Source: Fibrobacteria bacterium GUT31
GTDB taxonomy: Bacteria; Fibrobacterota; Fibrobacteria; Fibrobacterales; Fibrobacteraceae
Length of the DNA: 49,863 nt
Assembly (NCBI GenBank): GCA_001462225.1
Contig: LIUH01000100.1
Coordinates: 3,178-53,040 of the forward strand
Direction: 5' to 3'
A program made the position numbers and the translations under genes. Below the pieces are notes generated by a model. The model did no database searches and was not told where the DNA came from. It saw nothing but the letters and a program-made list of their open reading frames with translations. Positions 16,737-26,230 of the stretch are shown in pieces. Numbering within the stretch: position 1 is the stretch's first letter; every line of letters starts with the position of its first letter.

Positions 16737-19700
16737 AAATCAGCAATTTCTGTTTTTTTTCAAAAGTCTTTTTGCCTCCGCCGTCCGTTAACGGCTGTAC
16801 AGTGCTTTGCACAACATAATGGTAAAGCCCGTTAGCGAGCAGACGCCCTCTTGAATCCCTGCCGTCCCAGCGAGTCACTCCGGAAATAGCATTGTTTATG
16901 ATTTTAACCAGCCTGCCGTTTTGGTCAAAAATTTTTATTCTGATATTGCTCTGCCTCTCACCGGATAAATCTTTGAAATAAAATGTTGTTCCGTTTCTTT
17001 TCATGGGGTTGGGGACATTAAAAACATCTGCCAAACCCACCTTGATTTCCTGATTCAGCGAGATCCCTAGGGAGCGAAACGCAATATTGCCAAGAATATC
17101 CTGCACACTAACCTTAAAAACATATTCACCGGGGTCGTAAGAGGTTCCGAAATTCATCCTAGCAACCGCTCGCTTTCCGGTTTGCTCCGAAAATGACCAA
17201 GGATGCCAAGAATCTACAATCGGGCTTACTTCAAAAGAAATTCCTTCATCTGCTTCTTCTCTGTAATCTATGCCGGTGGAATCTTCTATAACAACATCCA
17301 AACAGGCGGGTATTTCCAAACTCACTCGCGCATTTTCCGCATAAGGAGCTGCAACTCCCAAACGCATACATGGATAAATTTTTACATCCGGCGGAGTATA
17401 GTCTTTAATAGAGTCTTTATAAGATGAAGTTCCTGATAGCGAAATGCCGTACATTGCACTTCTCCCTATTCCCGCAGTTCCGGGTTTATAACCCCAAAGC
17501 CTTATTTGCGCAGAAGTGTCTCCGAGCGATAATTTGCGAGGAGTGATGAGTTCGGTCGAAAATTTGCCGTTCTTTATTTGCAATTCCTCGCTGTAAATAG
17601 GACTGCCTGATATTTTTATGCTGGCAGAACATCTTACATCATTGCAGTTTTTTTGAGTTAAATTTCGGATCTTTTCGCCCTCCAAAATCTGCACACGAAC
17701 TTTTCCGGTTTCCACAGAAGCGCTGCCGGTGATTTTCAGCTTTTGCAAAGCCTGGATTGTATCCGGAACACTGTCCAGCTTTAGCGTAATTTCCTGCCTT
17801 GGCATACTCAAAACGGGTTCTCCCAAAAGCACATATTTTTCATTATTGTATCTCTCAGTGGTGTATGAAGAAGAAACGCTTTGCTTCGCTTTCAAAATGG
17901 CCTCGCCCAAAAGAGTGTTTGCAGTTAAAGAATTGCCCAAAATGTTTCCCGCAATAACTTCGGCATAATTAGCATAACTCTCTCTTAAAGAACCTATAGC
18001 GGCTATGGCCCCCTTGGACCTTGCAGTCACAAACATCTCGGAAAGGCTGGTAGCGGATTCATCGTCAAAACGGGCTACCGAGCACGAAAAAGAACCTAAA
18101 ATTGTGTACCTCCCCATATTCGAAATATTGTTCAAAGAACCGGTGTTCAGCAAATCTTCATCTGCCCACATAACGGACATGCCATGACCGTAAAAAAAAG
18201 TGAAAAGAGCACCTTGATTTAAGCGAAGCAGCAACTCTCTTGTAGCATCGGGTTTTTTATTGTTGCCGTCTTTTTCGTATTGAAGCAGCGAAATTTTTCG
18301 CCAGTTAATTGCAAATCCCTGTTTTTGCGAAAGCGTATCCATATGGTTGGCTGTTCTTTCCATCTGCTTTGTGTGTTCAATTGCGTCATACCTTGTTCCC
18401 TGCATGGCATCATCGGCATTGAATATAATCGTGTTCCGCCAAATTCCATTGTCCATTGCAGAGATTTCTTCATAATCCTTTGCTTTTTGAATATAATTCT
18501 CAAATTCACTTGCGTTTGAAACAGGAAGGCGCCCGATAGCCAATGCCAATTCATAATTTCCAAACCTCACCGCCTCACCTGGATCCAAAATTGCAAAAAA
18601 ATCATCGGTGGATAAATCTTCTGCTTCGTAAGGCGGAATTAAATTGTTCCTTGTGTTATTAGACCTGATTTTTCGGTAATCATAATCTCCGTCTCCCGCA
18701 AGCAGAACATATTTTAGGTCAGGGCAGCGGTTTTTTGCATACCTCAAATAATCCCTGATTGCAACAGGCGAGTTTTGCGCTCCATGCTCTCTGTAAATAT
18801 CTTCTACTAAAACCACAGATGTGTTTAATTTTATCGGAGCAGCTCCGCTTTCCCTAAACTGTTTTAACTTAACGGCACTGCTTTGCAGAACTTCCGAAGT
18901 CAAAATTAAATACTGGGTTTGAACGGGAATTTCCAACGGCTCCGAAACGGAGTTTCTATTCGGAATGGCTTCAACAATGGCCGGAGTTTTATAATTATTC
19001 TTTTTATGCAAAAAATATTTTATATCCTTTCCGTTTGATATTACATCGTATGCATAACCATTTGCTGCTTCTATAATTTCCACGGGAATAAAATTTTCCG
19101 TTTTGATTATCTCCATATTTGCAGGCACAGGGATTTTTACCGCTCCGCTCGCTCGCCCGGGAAACAGCCATTCATCGCCGGTACTTTGCGTGATATCGTA
19201 ATTGTAAGCAACGGATAAACCGTCGAATCTATCGTTTTGCCCGCTTCCCAAGATTTCCAGTTTGTAGGAATTATCGGTTGCGTTTGCATTTGTGCCTTCA
19301 AAAACAAATGTCCCTCCGAAAATAGTGTCTATTATATTTTGCAATTTCCGGTCTTGAAAATCAAAATTAAAATTTATGCCCCTCATTCTTTCTTTCCATG
19401 GCCTTGAAGAAAAACTTTGATTTCCTTCTGTTGAACGCCTTGGAAAAAACGATACTCCTATGAGAACGGAATTTCCTTGCAAACCGGTTAAATTTCTCAC
19501 GGAATTTTGAAATTCATTTGAATAAACCGTAACATCTCTATCTTTCGTGCCCCATGCCCAAAACCATTCTTTGCCCGTATTATTTTCAACAAAGTCATCG
19601 CCAAAATATGCATCTCGCAAAATCAAATCCCTTTCGGAACGAACATATTTTTTCCAAGCTACTTCTGCTCCGCTGTTTTTCGGAGGAGTGCTGCTTAGCC

Positions 19701-20673
19701 TTTTTCCCGTTCCGCCCTCACCCAAGTAAAAATATTGGTAAAAGCTATACGGTGAATTGGAAAAATAATAATCCATCCCGCTTTGAGAATTGCTTTTTTT
19801 CCAAATTGCCGTTCCATAACCGAAAAATATTATCGAATCGCCGCGGTCAAAAATCCCATTGGAGTTTTTGTCTTTAACTATGATTGGAATTTCTTCCGCA
19901 TTCGGAAAAATTTCTTCTTCGCTAATCCTCTCCGGCAAGGTATCCGGCGATGCGCTAAATAGCCGCAAGGCAGAGATTCTTATTCCGTGTATTTTGTCGC
20001 TAATTCTTTTTTCCAAATCATCAAAAGAAACTGCATACATTCCGTCCGCCGGCGTTGTCAAATCCGTGCTGCCTATTTCGATTCTAACCAGCCAGCCAAC
20101 GCCTGTCATGGAACTTTTCAAAGCCATGCGGGAGCCTGAATGTATTTGTTTTGTTCCGAATCTTGATGCAGCATTTTTATTTTCAATCAAAGAGAGTGCT
20201 CTTTTGCCGACCGAATAACCGCTTGCATTGCCGTTAAAATTTATTCTCACCTTGAAATTTTTCCGCAAATTCCAAGAATTGCCGTTTGAATAGAGAAGAG
20301 GAACATTAATTTTAACCCTCCACAAATTGTCTTTTAGGTAAGGCTTGCCTATTCTAAGAGAATTAGGATTTTGCTGTGCCCCGCAAGGTTTGCCGTTCAA
20401 TTTTTCTGTTCCCAAGTTTTCCACATTAACACTTGGCGGCGAAGAATTCGGTAAAGCTATTGTATAAGTTCTAAAAGGAATTCCGGGGGCTTCTGCCTCA
20501 CCGAAAAAAGTCGAATTTGTCGGCATAAAGAACAAGCCATCCTTGCAAGGAGCATCGGTTAAAGCAGCAACATCATCTGTGAAAACAAATTCGCCGGCAT
20601 TATCGCGCTGTATTTCAAGGGCAAATATGCTGACAGGGAGCATTATAAGGACGCTAATGATGCGGAAAGGCAT
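16729..20673 (-). CDS. porU: PorU-like type IX secretion sortase (gingipain family, C25)
   Basis: This 1314-aa protein has a signal peptide (about 1-20, ending IFALEIQ), a long N-terminal part, a caspase-like C25 domain (about 620-950) and a C-terminal FlgD/Ig-like domain (NVPNPMKRNGTTFYF ... WDGRDSRGRLLANGLY). The catalytic pair is visible: H830 in FFYGHGMS and C864 in GSFSCSVARF, spaced as in gingipains. The region YVLLAGDGDYDYR is typical of PorU. PorU cleaves the C-terminal signal of type IX cargo and attaches the cargo to surface glycolipid. The ATG at 20673 is preceded at 8 nt by CTACATT; in-frame codons further up overlap that element. A secreted C25 protease rather than the sortase is the alternative. 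Other T9SS genes are outside the window. Confidence 0.85.
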
Positions 20674-20681
20674 GGATGATA

Positions 20682-20688
20682 AATGTAG
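20682..20688 (-). promoter_or_regulatory. Putative -10 element (CTACATT) of porU
   Basis: CTACATT on the minus strand, 8 nt before the ATG at 20673, in the short gap after the upstream stop codon at 20704. It lets porU be expressed apart from the secreted-protein cluster. Confidence 0.4.
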
Positions 20689-20703
20689 CAAATCTTTTTG
20701 ATT

Positions 20704-21300
20704 TTAATTTAATAATGTAGAATATTTTACTATGTCATATCCACGGTAATTATTTTGGGTATTTGCCAATATAACAGAATCGTCTTCTCTTGCAATGCCA
20801 GACATTTTTATTGTATCCAAAATAGATTTGATATGCAAAATTTCTTCAAGAGACATGGAATTAGCAGTTTTTTCGTTATTCTTTACAATACATTTGTTAA
20901 TTGTTTCATCAAAAGCAAAATTGCTCTTAACTCCAAAAAAACATAAAATTATTAAAATAATGTTAAAATATCTCATAACATGCCTATTCCCATAGCTTTC
21001 CTTGCCCATATAAACCCAACCGTCGTCATATTCATCGCTGCTTTTTAGCAGTTTTTGCGAAGCTACTAGGCATTGCCCATCGCCATCATCGCTAGAGCTT
21101 GAACTCTTGGCTGAACTGGAACTCCTCTCCTCGCAGCAAACCTCCTCCTTCCAGTCATTGACCAAATCGTCCCGCCATTTTGAATCGCAAGCGTTGCCTA
21201 GGGAATCGCACGTATACCTGTAAGTAATAGTATTTCTTCTAATCCTATGGTGATATCTATTGCTCTTATTAACATTTATTGGGCAGTTGTAATAGTTCAT
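20704..21300 (-). CDS. Chimeric ORF: paralogue fragment joined in frame to a small secreted protein
   Basis: The 198-aa frame has two unlike parts. Residues 1-108 resemble the middle of the neighbouring HExxH protein: a Ser linker (SSSSAKSSSSSDD), QCLVAS, and DGWVYMGKESYGNRHV against DDWVYMGKESYGSRHV there. From Met109 (ATG at 20976) a typical signal peptide begins (MRYFNIILIILCFFGV) and leads into a short acidic protein of 90 aa. The first part has no signal peptide and stops exactly where the second begins, so it looks like a paralogue remnant fused to a small secreted gene. The ATG at 21300 overlaps the stop of the preceding gene (ATGA), so the whole frame may still be translated. Function unknown. 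Confidence 0.55.
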   Translation of the reverse strand: MNYYNCPINVNKSNRYHHRIRRNTITYRYTCDSLGNACDSKWRDDLVNDWKEEVCCEERSSSSAKSSSSSDDGDGQCLVASQKLLKSSDEYDDGWVYMGKESYGNRHVMRYFNIILIILCFFGVKSNFAFDETINKCIVKNNEKTANSMSLEEILHIKSILDTIKMSGIAREDDSVILANTQNNYRGYDIVKYSTLLN

Positions 21301-21983
21301 TTTACTATCCTCTTCTTTTCTATTTTTTCCTTTTCCAATCTAACCACATAATGACTATCCGATAATTTTACCATTTTATAGGGAGTGTTGTTTAATACAA
21401 GCGTATATTCATCGTTTGGTTCTTGTTCTATGCTAGCACGGATGGAGCAAGCGAGTTCTTCTACGAAACGATAGCCATCTGAATCAGAGAAGCGATCTGT
21501 TATATCTAAAGGTTTATTTTTATTGATTACATTTTTCTTTACGAAAAAGAGCATGGAATTTAATTTGCTGCTGGTTTCCCCTATTAATAATACATAATTG
21601 GTAGGAAAGACTCCATTCTTACCATATTCCTTATACTTCTTAAAAGCCTCTAGGGAATCTAATTCATTACGGTATTCTTTTAATAAAAACATATATAAAG
21701 TTTCGGGAATTGTGATGGCCCGGCAATCTCTAAGCTTCGCATCCACCCATTTGCCAGTATCAAAATCTCTCCAACCAAACACTGGAAGTTTTTTGATTTC
21801 CAATAATATTGGGTCAAACAACGAATCTATTCGGGTAAGGGAATCTATGGCAAAAGAATTGGGCGTGAATAGCATTTCATAGTAAGTTTCACAGGGTGGT
21901 CCACCAAAACATGCCAATGCAGTTTTAGGTTCAAATAAAACTGCAAAAATGATGACGAATGTAATTACGGTTGCGGTTCGCAT
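21297..21983 (-). CDS. Hypothetical secreted protein
   Basis: This 228-aa protein has a signal peptide from the ATG at 21983 (MRTATVITFVIIFAVLFEP, cleavage probably after TALA, then a Cys-containing CFGGPPCET). A longer frame to 22067 exists but would bury this signal peptide. The mature part is helical and charged (YRNELDSLEAFKKYKEYGK) and ends with a basic tail. I do not recognise it. The start lies 19 bp inside the end of the HExxH protein gene and the stop overlaps the chimeric ORF by 4 nt, so these genes form one transcription unit. Confidence 0.7.
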   Translation of the reverse strand: MRTATVITFVIIFAVLFEPKTALACFGGPPCETYYEMLFTPNSFAIDSLTRIDSLFDPILLEIKKLPVFGWRDFDTGKWVDAKLRDCRAITIPETLYMFLLKEYRNELDSLEAFKKYKEYGKNGVFPTNYVLLIGETSSKLNSMLFFVKKNVINKNKPLDITDRFSDSDGYRFVEELACSIRASIEQEPNDEYTLVLNNTPYKMVKLSDSHYVVRLEKEKIEKKRIVK

Positions 21984-24064
21984 AGTTCCCCAGACTCCTG
22001 AAAATATCTTTGCACAGGACTGTCCCAATTTGAATGCTGGCTTTCTATAAAAGACCAATTCATCCATTCCATATCAAATTTTCTTCTAGCGGTTGCCCTT
22101 GCAACATTGCATTCATTTTTTGTTGGAAATGTATCCTTAGGCATATTCTTTTCTGCAAATAATGTCGTCCTATTCCTTCCGTTAAGTATATGCTGCGCTT
22201 CGTGTTTGTATGTCAAGTCCAGCTCTGGCTGCGCCGTGCAATATCTTCGCCATTTGTAAACTGGAATATGTGGGTTAGTTACGTTCGATAATTCATATTT
22301 AAAGTAAGCTTGGTACAAATGTATTTCTTCAGAATCATAATCCGGTCTTGCGGTATAGTTCACAATGTATTTTCCGCAGCCATCGTCTTTGCATTCCGAT
22401 TCCAAGTAAGGGTATGTAACAGACCATCCTCGCTCTTTGCCACAAATAACTTTTATATCGGTACATTGTTGAAGATTTGGATCATGGTACTGGGGATCAG
22501 GCATATCTTCTATTTTAGTGCTAACTTGATATTTAAGTAGTATAGGTTTCTTTTGCTTAACTCCATACACTGAATAAGGGCTCAGCACAAAAGAGCTATA
22601 CTCTTCATCATCCTCACTTGGTATCCTTCCTGCAGTGTTATCATAGCCGGAATGAAAACCTATTTCATTGTCCGATGGGATTACTCTTATGGTATCTTGC
22701 AATGTTTTGCCGTAAACAAAAACCCTTTCCAAACCGTTGAATATCGTTTTTGCCAATCTGCCGTTTTTCCAAACATACTGTTCCAATGCAATTGTATCAT
22801 TATTTTTGTCAATCATCACTTTGTTGGTCACACGCCATTTATTATCGAATAAGTTCACAACTTTTATTCCAAGAGATGTTTTCGACTTAATGGTTCTATC
22901 TACCTCATCTGTTTCCATTACCTCCCAACTCCCATCCCAATAAAAACTCGAATCCCTCCTCAACCCCCGTGCCTTATCTTCCTTGATAAACACCTGAATG
23001 TCATTCCCCTCGCTATCCTTAATAATCCTCGCATAAACCTCAAATTCAAACGGAACATCAAACTCCTCCTTCTCAACAGCATCCTTGAAAACATAATATT
23101 TTATCCTAGCCTTCATCTTGTCATACGTCCTGCCAAGCACATCAAAAAATTTTGTGCCGGACTTTAGCGAGCTTCTAGTCACATGTCTGCTACCATAGCT
23201 TTCCTTACCCATATAAACCCAGTCATCGTAGTAGTTCACAGGTTTTTGCAGGAAAGGCTTGGAAGCAGAAACGAGGCAGGCATTGTTTTCAGAGCCTGAG
23301 CTGGAGCTTAGACCGGAGGCATCCCCATTGCTGGGGTTGCTTTCGTATTTTTCCACGCAGCCACCTATCAGGCAGTTGCCTGTCTGGACAATGCCCGGTC
23401 TCATTTCCTTGGCCAAGCATTCGTTTTCCCTTCTTCTAAGGTCTGCCGAGGCTGCCTCATAGCTGTCGTAGCAATCCTCATGTTCCATTGCAACAGCAGC
23501 GTAAATGGCAGTGCCTGAGCAGGTATCATAAAGCAGAAAGTTCCTATCAGGCAGTCGATACGAAACAGTGGTCGTAGCATAAATGCCGCCGCTAAGGCAA
23601 ACTTCCGCCCCGCACGGAGAAATGGAGTACTCGGAATCGTCAAAAAAAGCACCCTCTAAAGGGCCGCGAGCCACAATGGCATCGTTTGTGGTTCTGTCCT
23701 TAATTTGTAATTCGCCAACTATGAATACCGCTTCCGGTCTCTGATATAGCACGGGAGAATTTGAGCTTGTGAAGGAAACAAGAGTTTGATAATTTTCAAA
23801 GTTTCCATTGCAATAAATACCTACATTATAACTATTCGGCTGAATTTCGCTACGAAAATTTTGACCACCATTGAAAAGAATCCTGAAAGATGAATTTTGA
23901 TTGTCTGGGAATATGTGATTGCAAACCATGCCTGTATCAGAGTAAGTAAAACTGCGTCCAAATTTACAGATTATATCCGCCCTGCCTAGTTCTTTGTAGC
24001 CATCAGGCAGGTAGGCATTTGACAAAACGGAACAGAGCAAAATTGCAAGGCAAATTTTACGCAT
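21965..24064 (-). CDS. Secreted Ser-linker protein with a C-terminal HExxH motif
   Basis: This 699-aa protein has a signal peptide (MRKICLAILLCSVLSNAY), a Cys-rich first third, a Ser-rich linker (SGLSSSSGSEN, about residues 255-270) of the kind seen in Fibrobacter secreted proteins, a segment with DDWVYMGKESYGSRHV, a beta-rich middle and a C-terminal part with HEAQH (621-625), matching HExxH of zinc metallopeptidases. ESQHSNWD about 55 residues later could supply a further ligand. The peptidase call rests on this motif alone. ATG 24064 is used because a longer frame to 24091 would overlap the CTATATT at 24075-24081. First gene of a cluster with two smaller secreted proteins. Confidence 0.72.
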   Translation of the reverse strand: MRKICLAILLCSVLSNAYLPDGYKELGRADIICKFGRSFTYSDTGMVCNHIFPDNQNSSFRILFNGGQNFRSEIQPNSYNVGIYCNGNFENYQTLVSFTSSNSPVLYQRPEAVFIVGELQIKDRTTNDAIVARGPLEGAFFDDSEYSISPCGAEVCLSGGIYATTTVSYRLPDRNFLLYDTCSGTAIYAAVAMEHEDCYDSYEAASADLRRRENECLAKEMRPGIVQTGNCLIGGCVEKYESNPSNGDASGLSSSSGSENNACLVSASKPFLQKPVNYYDDWVYMGKESYGSRHVTRSSLKSGTKFFDVLGRTYDKMKARIKYYVFKDAVEKEEFDVPFEFEVYARIIKDSEGNDIQVFIKEDKARGLRRDSSFYWDGSWEVMETDEVDRTIKSKTSLGIKVVNLFDNKWRVTNKVMIDKNNDTIALEQYVWKNGRLAKTIFNGLERVFVYGKTLQDTIRVIPSDNEIGFHSGYDNTAGRIPSEDDEEYSSFVLSPYSVYGVKQKKPILLKYQVSTKIEDMPDPQYHDPNLQQCTDIKVICGKERGWSVTYPYLESECKDDGCGKYIVNYTARPDYDSEEIHLYQAYFKYELSNVTNPHIPVYKWRRYCTAQPELDLTYKHEAQHILNGRNRTTLFAEKNMPKDTFPTKNECNVARATARRKFDMEWMNWSFIESQHSNWDSPVQRYFQESGELCEPQP

Positions 24065-24074
24065 TATAATTAGA

Positions 24075-24081
24075 AATATAG
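24075..24081 (-). promoter_or_regulatory. Putative -10 element (CTATATT) of the secreted-protein cluster
   Basis: CTATATT on the minus strand, 10 nt before the ATG at 24064. Divergent from the element at 24101-24107; the two start codons are 50 bp apart. Confidence 0.45.
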
Positions 24082-24100
24082 CAATTGCCATAGCAGTTTT

Positions 24101-24107
24101 CTATTTT
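24101..24107 (+). promoter_or_regulatory. Putative -10 element (CTATTTT) of the lipoprotein gene
   Basis: TTTTCTATTTT, a one-base variant of the common element, 7 nt before the ATG at 24115, with no ribosome-binding site between. Confidence 0.4.
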
Positions 24108-24114
24108 TGCTGTT

Positions 24115-25503
24115 ATGCCTTTAATCCTAATCGCTATCTTTATGCTTTTTCTCTGTTCCTGTGGCGATACCATAGTGGAAGGCAATGCTTATACACAGGG
24201 AAATATATCCGGAAATATATCGGTCATAGTTCTTGATGCCGTAACAATATTATCGGTAAAAAACGCAAACGTTATGCTGCTTGGCAAAGACAACAAACCA
24301 ATGGAAACAAATTCAAATAGCACAATCACATATGAAAACCTGCCGGTAGGGAATAACTACACATTCCACATAGAAGCCCCCGGCTATGCTTCCGTGCTGT
24401 GCAAAGCGAGCGTTTCTCCAGACAGCATGGCTGGCAGCAAAGAAACCGTAGTGGTTGATGATGCTGTTCTCAAAGTATATTTGCCAAAACTCGGCGCAAA
24501 ATTGCAGGGAAGTATTGCATACACAGATTTGCAGGCAAACACAATCAGCATTCCGGCGGCGGGTAACGGTGAAGCGAAATTGAGGCTAAAATTGAATATT
24601 ATAAATGAATGCGAATTGATAAATCCGTACAGAGAAGCCTCAACCGGCTTGAACGGCACATATTTTTTTGACAGCCTGCCTGAACTTGCGCATTATGAAT
24701 TGACCGCACTTGAGTCTAGAATAGACAATATGGTTTACAGACAGTTTATAGTTGAAAGCTACGGCGTTTTAGGGCTTTCCGGAGATATAGCGAAGGCTCC
24801 GCTTGGCATTTACGCAGAAGCAGTTTCATTGGAAAAATTTCGCCTGCTCAATGCACCAGACACGGTTTCCCCTGATGGGAAAATATCGCTCTTGTTTTCA
24901 AAAGACATAAACAAGGCCCGCACGAACATCAGTGCGTTTTACATAACGGGAATGAACTATGCAGTTGAGGCAAAATGGAACGGCGAAAGAACTTTGGAAG
25001 TGTCGCCCATAGGCGGGATTTGGAATGTGAATGACTTAATAACCATCTCTAATAGCAGTTATTTGTATGCAACGGACGGAACATATTTAAATTACGGCAC
25101 TTTGGCGGCGGTCAGGGTAACTAATGGTGCCTTAGGCACGGTGCCTAAATTCTGGCTTGAAAACTATGGCACAGGAACAGCCTTGAACGCAAAAGGGGAT
25201 TCCCTTGATTTGGATACTTTTAACTTGCAAGGGCAAGGGCTGGGTTTCCGCTGGAACAAAGCCAATAACGCCGCAAGCTATGTTATTTATGCCAAGTGCA
25301 CGGGCGAAATAAATTACACGCCGCTTTCAGTCAGCTTACAATCCGATACTTCTGCTATATGTAGTTATTCATCAGCGTTTTACTGTTTTGAAAAAGACAG
25401 ACATTCAAGTTTCTTTATACAAGCAAAGAATCCCAGAGAAAGCACAAACTCCGATTTCATCTCTGTCACAGGATACGTGAAGGAAACCGAGCAAGGCGAA
25501 TAA
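24115..25503 (+). CDS. Lipoprotein with carboxypeptidase-regulatory-like and Ig-like domains
   Basis: This 462-aa protein has a short lipoprotein signal peptide with lipidated C16 (LFLCSCGDT). The next region (NVMLLGKDNKPMETNSNS, then YENLPVGNNYTFHIEAPGY) has the pattern of carboxypeptidase-regulatory-like beta-sandwich domains, and residues about 250-320 (APDTVSPDGKISLLFSKDIN) resemble a bacterial Ig-like domain. It is likely a surface or periplasmic lipoprotein. I know no specific function. It is a single gene followed by tRNA-Ser. Confidence 0.72.
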   Translation: MPLILIAIFMLFLCSCGDTIVEGNAYTQGNISGNISVIVLDAVTILSVKNANVMLLGKDNKPMETNSNSTITYENLPVGNNYTFHIEAPGYASVLCKASVSPDSMAGSKETVVVDDAVLKVYLPKLGAKLQGSIAYTDLQANTISIPAAGNGEAKLRLKLNIINECELINPYREASTGLNGTYFFDSLPELAHYELTALESRIDNMVYRQFIVESYGVLGLSGDIAKAPLGIYAEAVSLEKFRLLNAPDTVSPDGKISLLFSKDINKARTNISAFYITGMNYAVEAKWNGERTLEVSPIGGIWNVNDLITISNSSYLYATDGTYLNYGTLAAVRVTNGALGTVPKFWLENYGTGTALNAKGDSLDLDTFNLQGQGLGFRWNKANNAASYVIYAKCTGEINYTPLSVSLQSDTSAICSYSSAFYCFEKDRHSSFFIQAKNPRESTNSDFISVTGYVKETEQGE

Positions 25504-25544
25504 AAAAATAGAAAAAATATCTTATCGGACAACAGCGGCATTTT

Positions 25545-25551
25545 CTATATT
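25545..25551 (+). promoter_or_regulatory. Putative -10 element (CTATATT) of tRNA-Ser
   Basis: TTTTCTATATT ends 10 nt before the tRNA 5' end, so the element works for an untranslated gene and is not a translation signal. GGACAACAGCG (25528-25538) upstream recurs as GGACAACAGTG at 29150-29160 before another copy. Confidence 0.55.
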
Positions 25552-25561
25552 TCCCCTACCC

Positions 25562-25641
25562 GGAGAACTAGGCTAATGGTAAGTCAGCGGTCTTGAAAAC
25601 CGCCGCCGTCAGGCTTGGGGGTTCGAGTCCCTCGTTCTCCG
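25562..25641 (+). tRNA. tRNA-Ser (anticodon UGA)
   Basis: The acceptor stem GGAGAAC (25562-25568) pairs with GTTCTCC (25634-25640), with discriminator G at 25641. The anticodon stem GCGGT/ACCGC (25587-25591, 25599-25603) encloses a 7-nt loop with anticodon TGA at 25594-25596. A 13-nt variable region with its own GCC/GGC pairing (25604-25616) marks a class II tRNA as expected for serine. The T arm is 25617-25633. CCA is not encoded. Confidence 0.96.
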
Positions 25642-25654
25642 CTAAGAGGTAAAG

Positions 25655-26230
25655 ATGCGAATAACTGCCGGCGAATTGCATGGGCGGGTTTTGCAACCCG
25701 TGAAAGATAAAAACGTTCGCCCTACATCTTCCAAGACAAGGGAAGCCATCTTTGATATTCTAGGCTCGGTTGAAAATTTCAAGGTCTTAGATTTGTATGC
25801 GGGAACCGGCTCTGTCGGCTTTGAAGCCATATCCAGAGGGGCAAGCTCGGTTTCCATGGTGGATATTTCCGGCAAACTCTTGCGCACAATAAAAGAAACC
25901 GCAGAAAAATGGCACATTGCGGAAAGAGTGGTTTGTCGCAAAAACGATGTTTTGCGCTTTGCCGTGCAGGCGTTGCAATCCCCGGAGAAATACGACTTGA
26001 TTTTTGCAGATCCGCCGTTCACGGAAAATTACCCCGACCTGCGAATCTGCCTGCCAATGCTAAACAAAGGCGGCTTTGCCATCTTTGAGATGCCATCTAG
26101 GAACACACCGAAATGGGCAAACGAAGCTGCAAAAATCAGAAACTACGGGGAATCCAGCTTGGCCGTTTTTCAATGCACTCTATGTTCGCATTTATCCCCT
26201 GGGCCTTCCGTTTCCAACGTGCAATGCTGA
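25655..26230 (+). CDS. rsmD: 16S rRNA (guanine966-N2)-methyltransferase RsmD
   Basis: This 191-aa methyltransferase begins MRITAGELHGRVLQPV ... RPTSSKTREAIFDIL, the RsmD N-terminus, followed by the SAM-binding motif DLYAGTGSVGFEA (around 50) and the catalytic motif DLIFADPPF (around 115). It methylates G966 of 16S rRNA in the 30S subunit. It starts 13 nt after the tRNA gene, preceded by AGAGGT, so it may be co-transcribed with it. The last 61 bp overlap the convergent cation-transporter gene, and the C-terminal residues there are not typical of the family. Confidence 0.92.
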   Translation: MRITAGELHGRVLQPVKDKNVRPTSSKTREAIFDILGSVENFKVLDLYAGTGSVGFEAISRGASSVSMVDISGKLLRTIKETAEKWHIAERVVCRKNDVLRFAVQALQSPEKYDLIFADPPFTENYPDLRICLPMLNKGGFAIFEMPSRNTPKWANEAAKIRNYGESSLAVFQCTLCSHLSPGPSVSNVQC

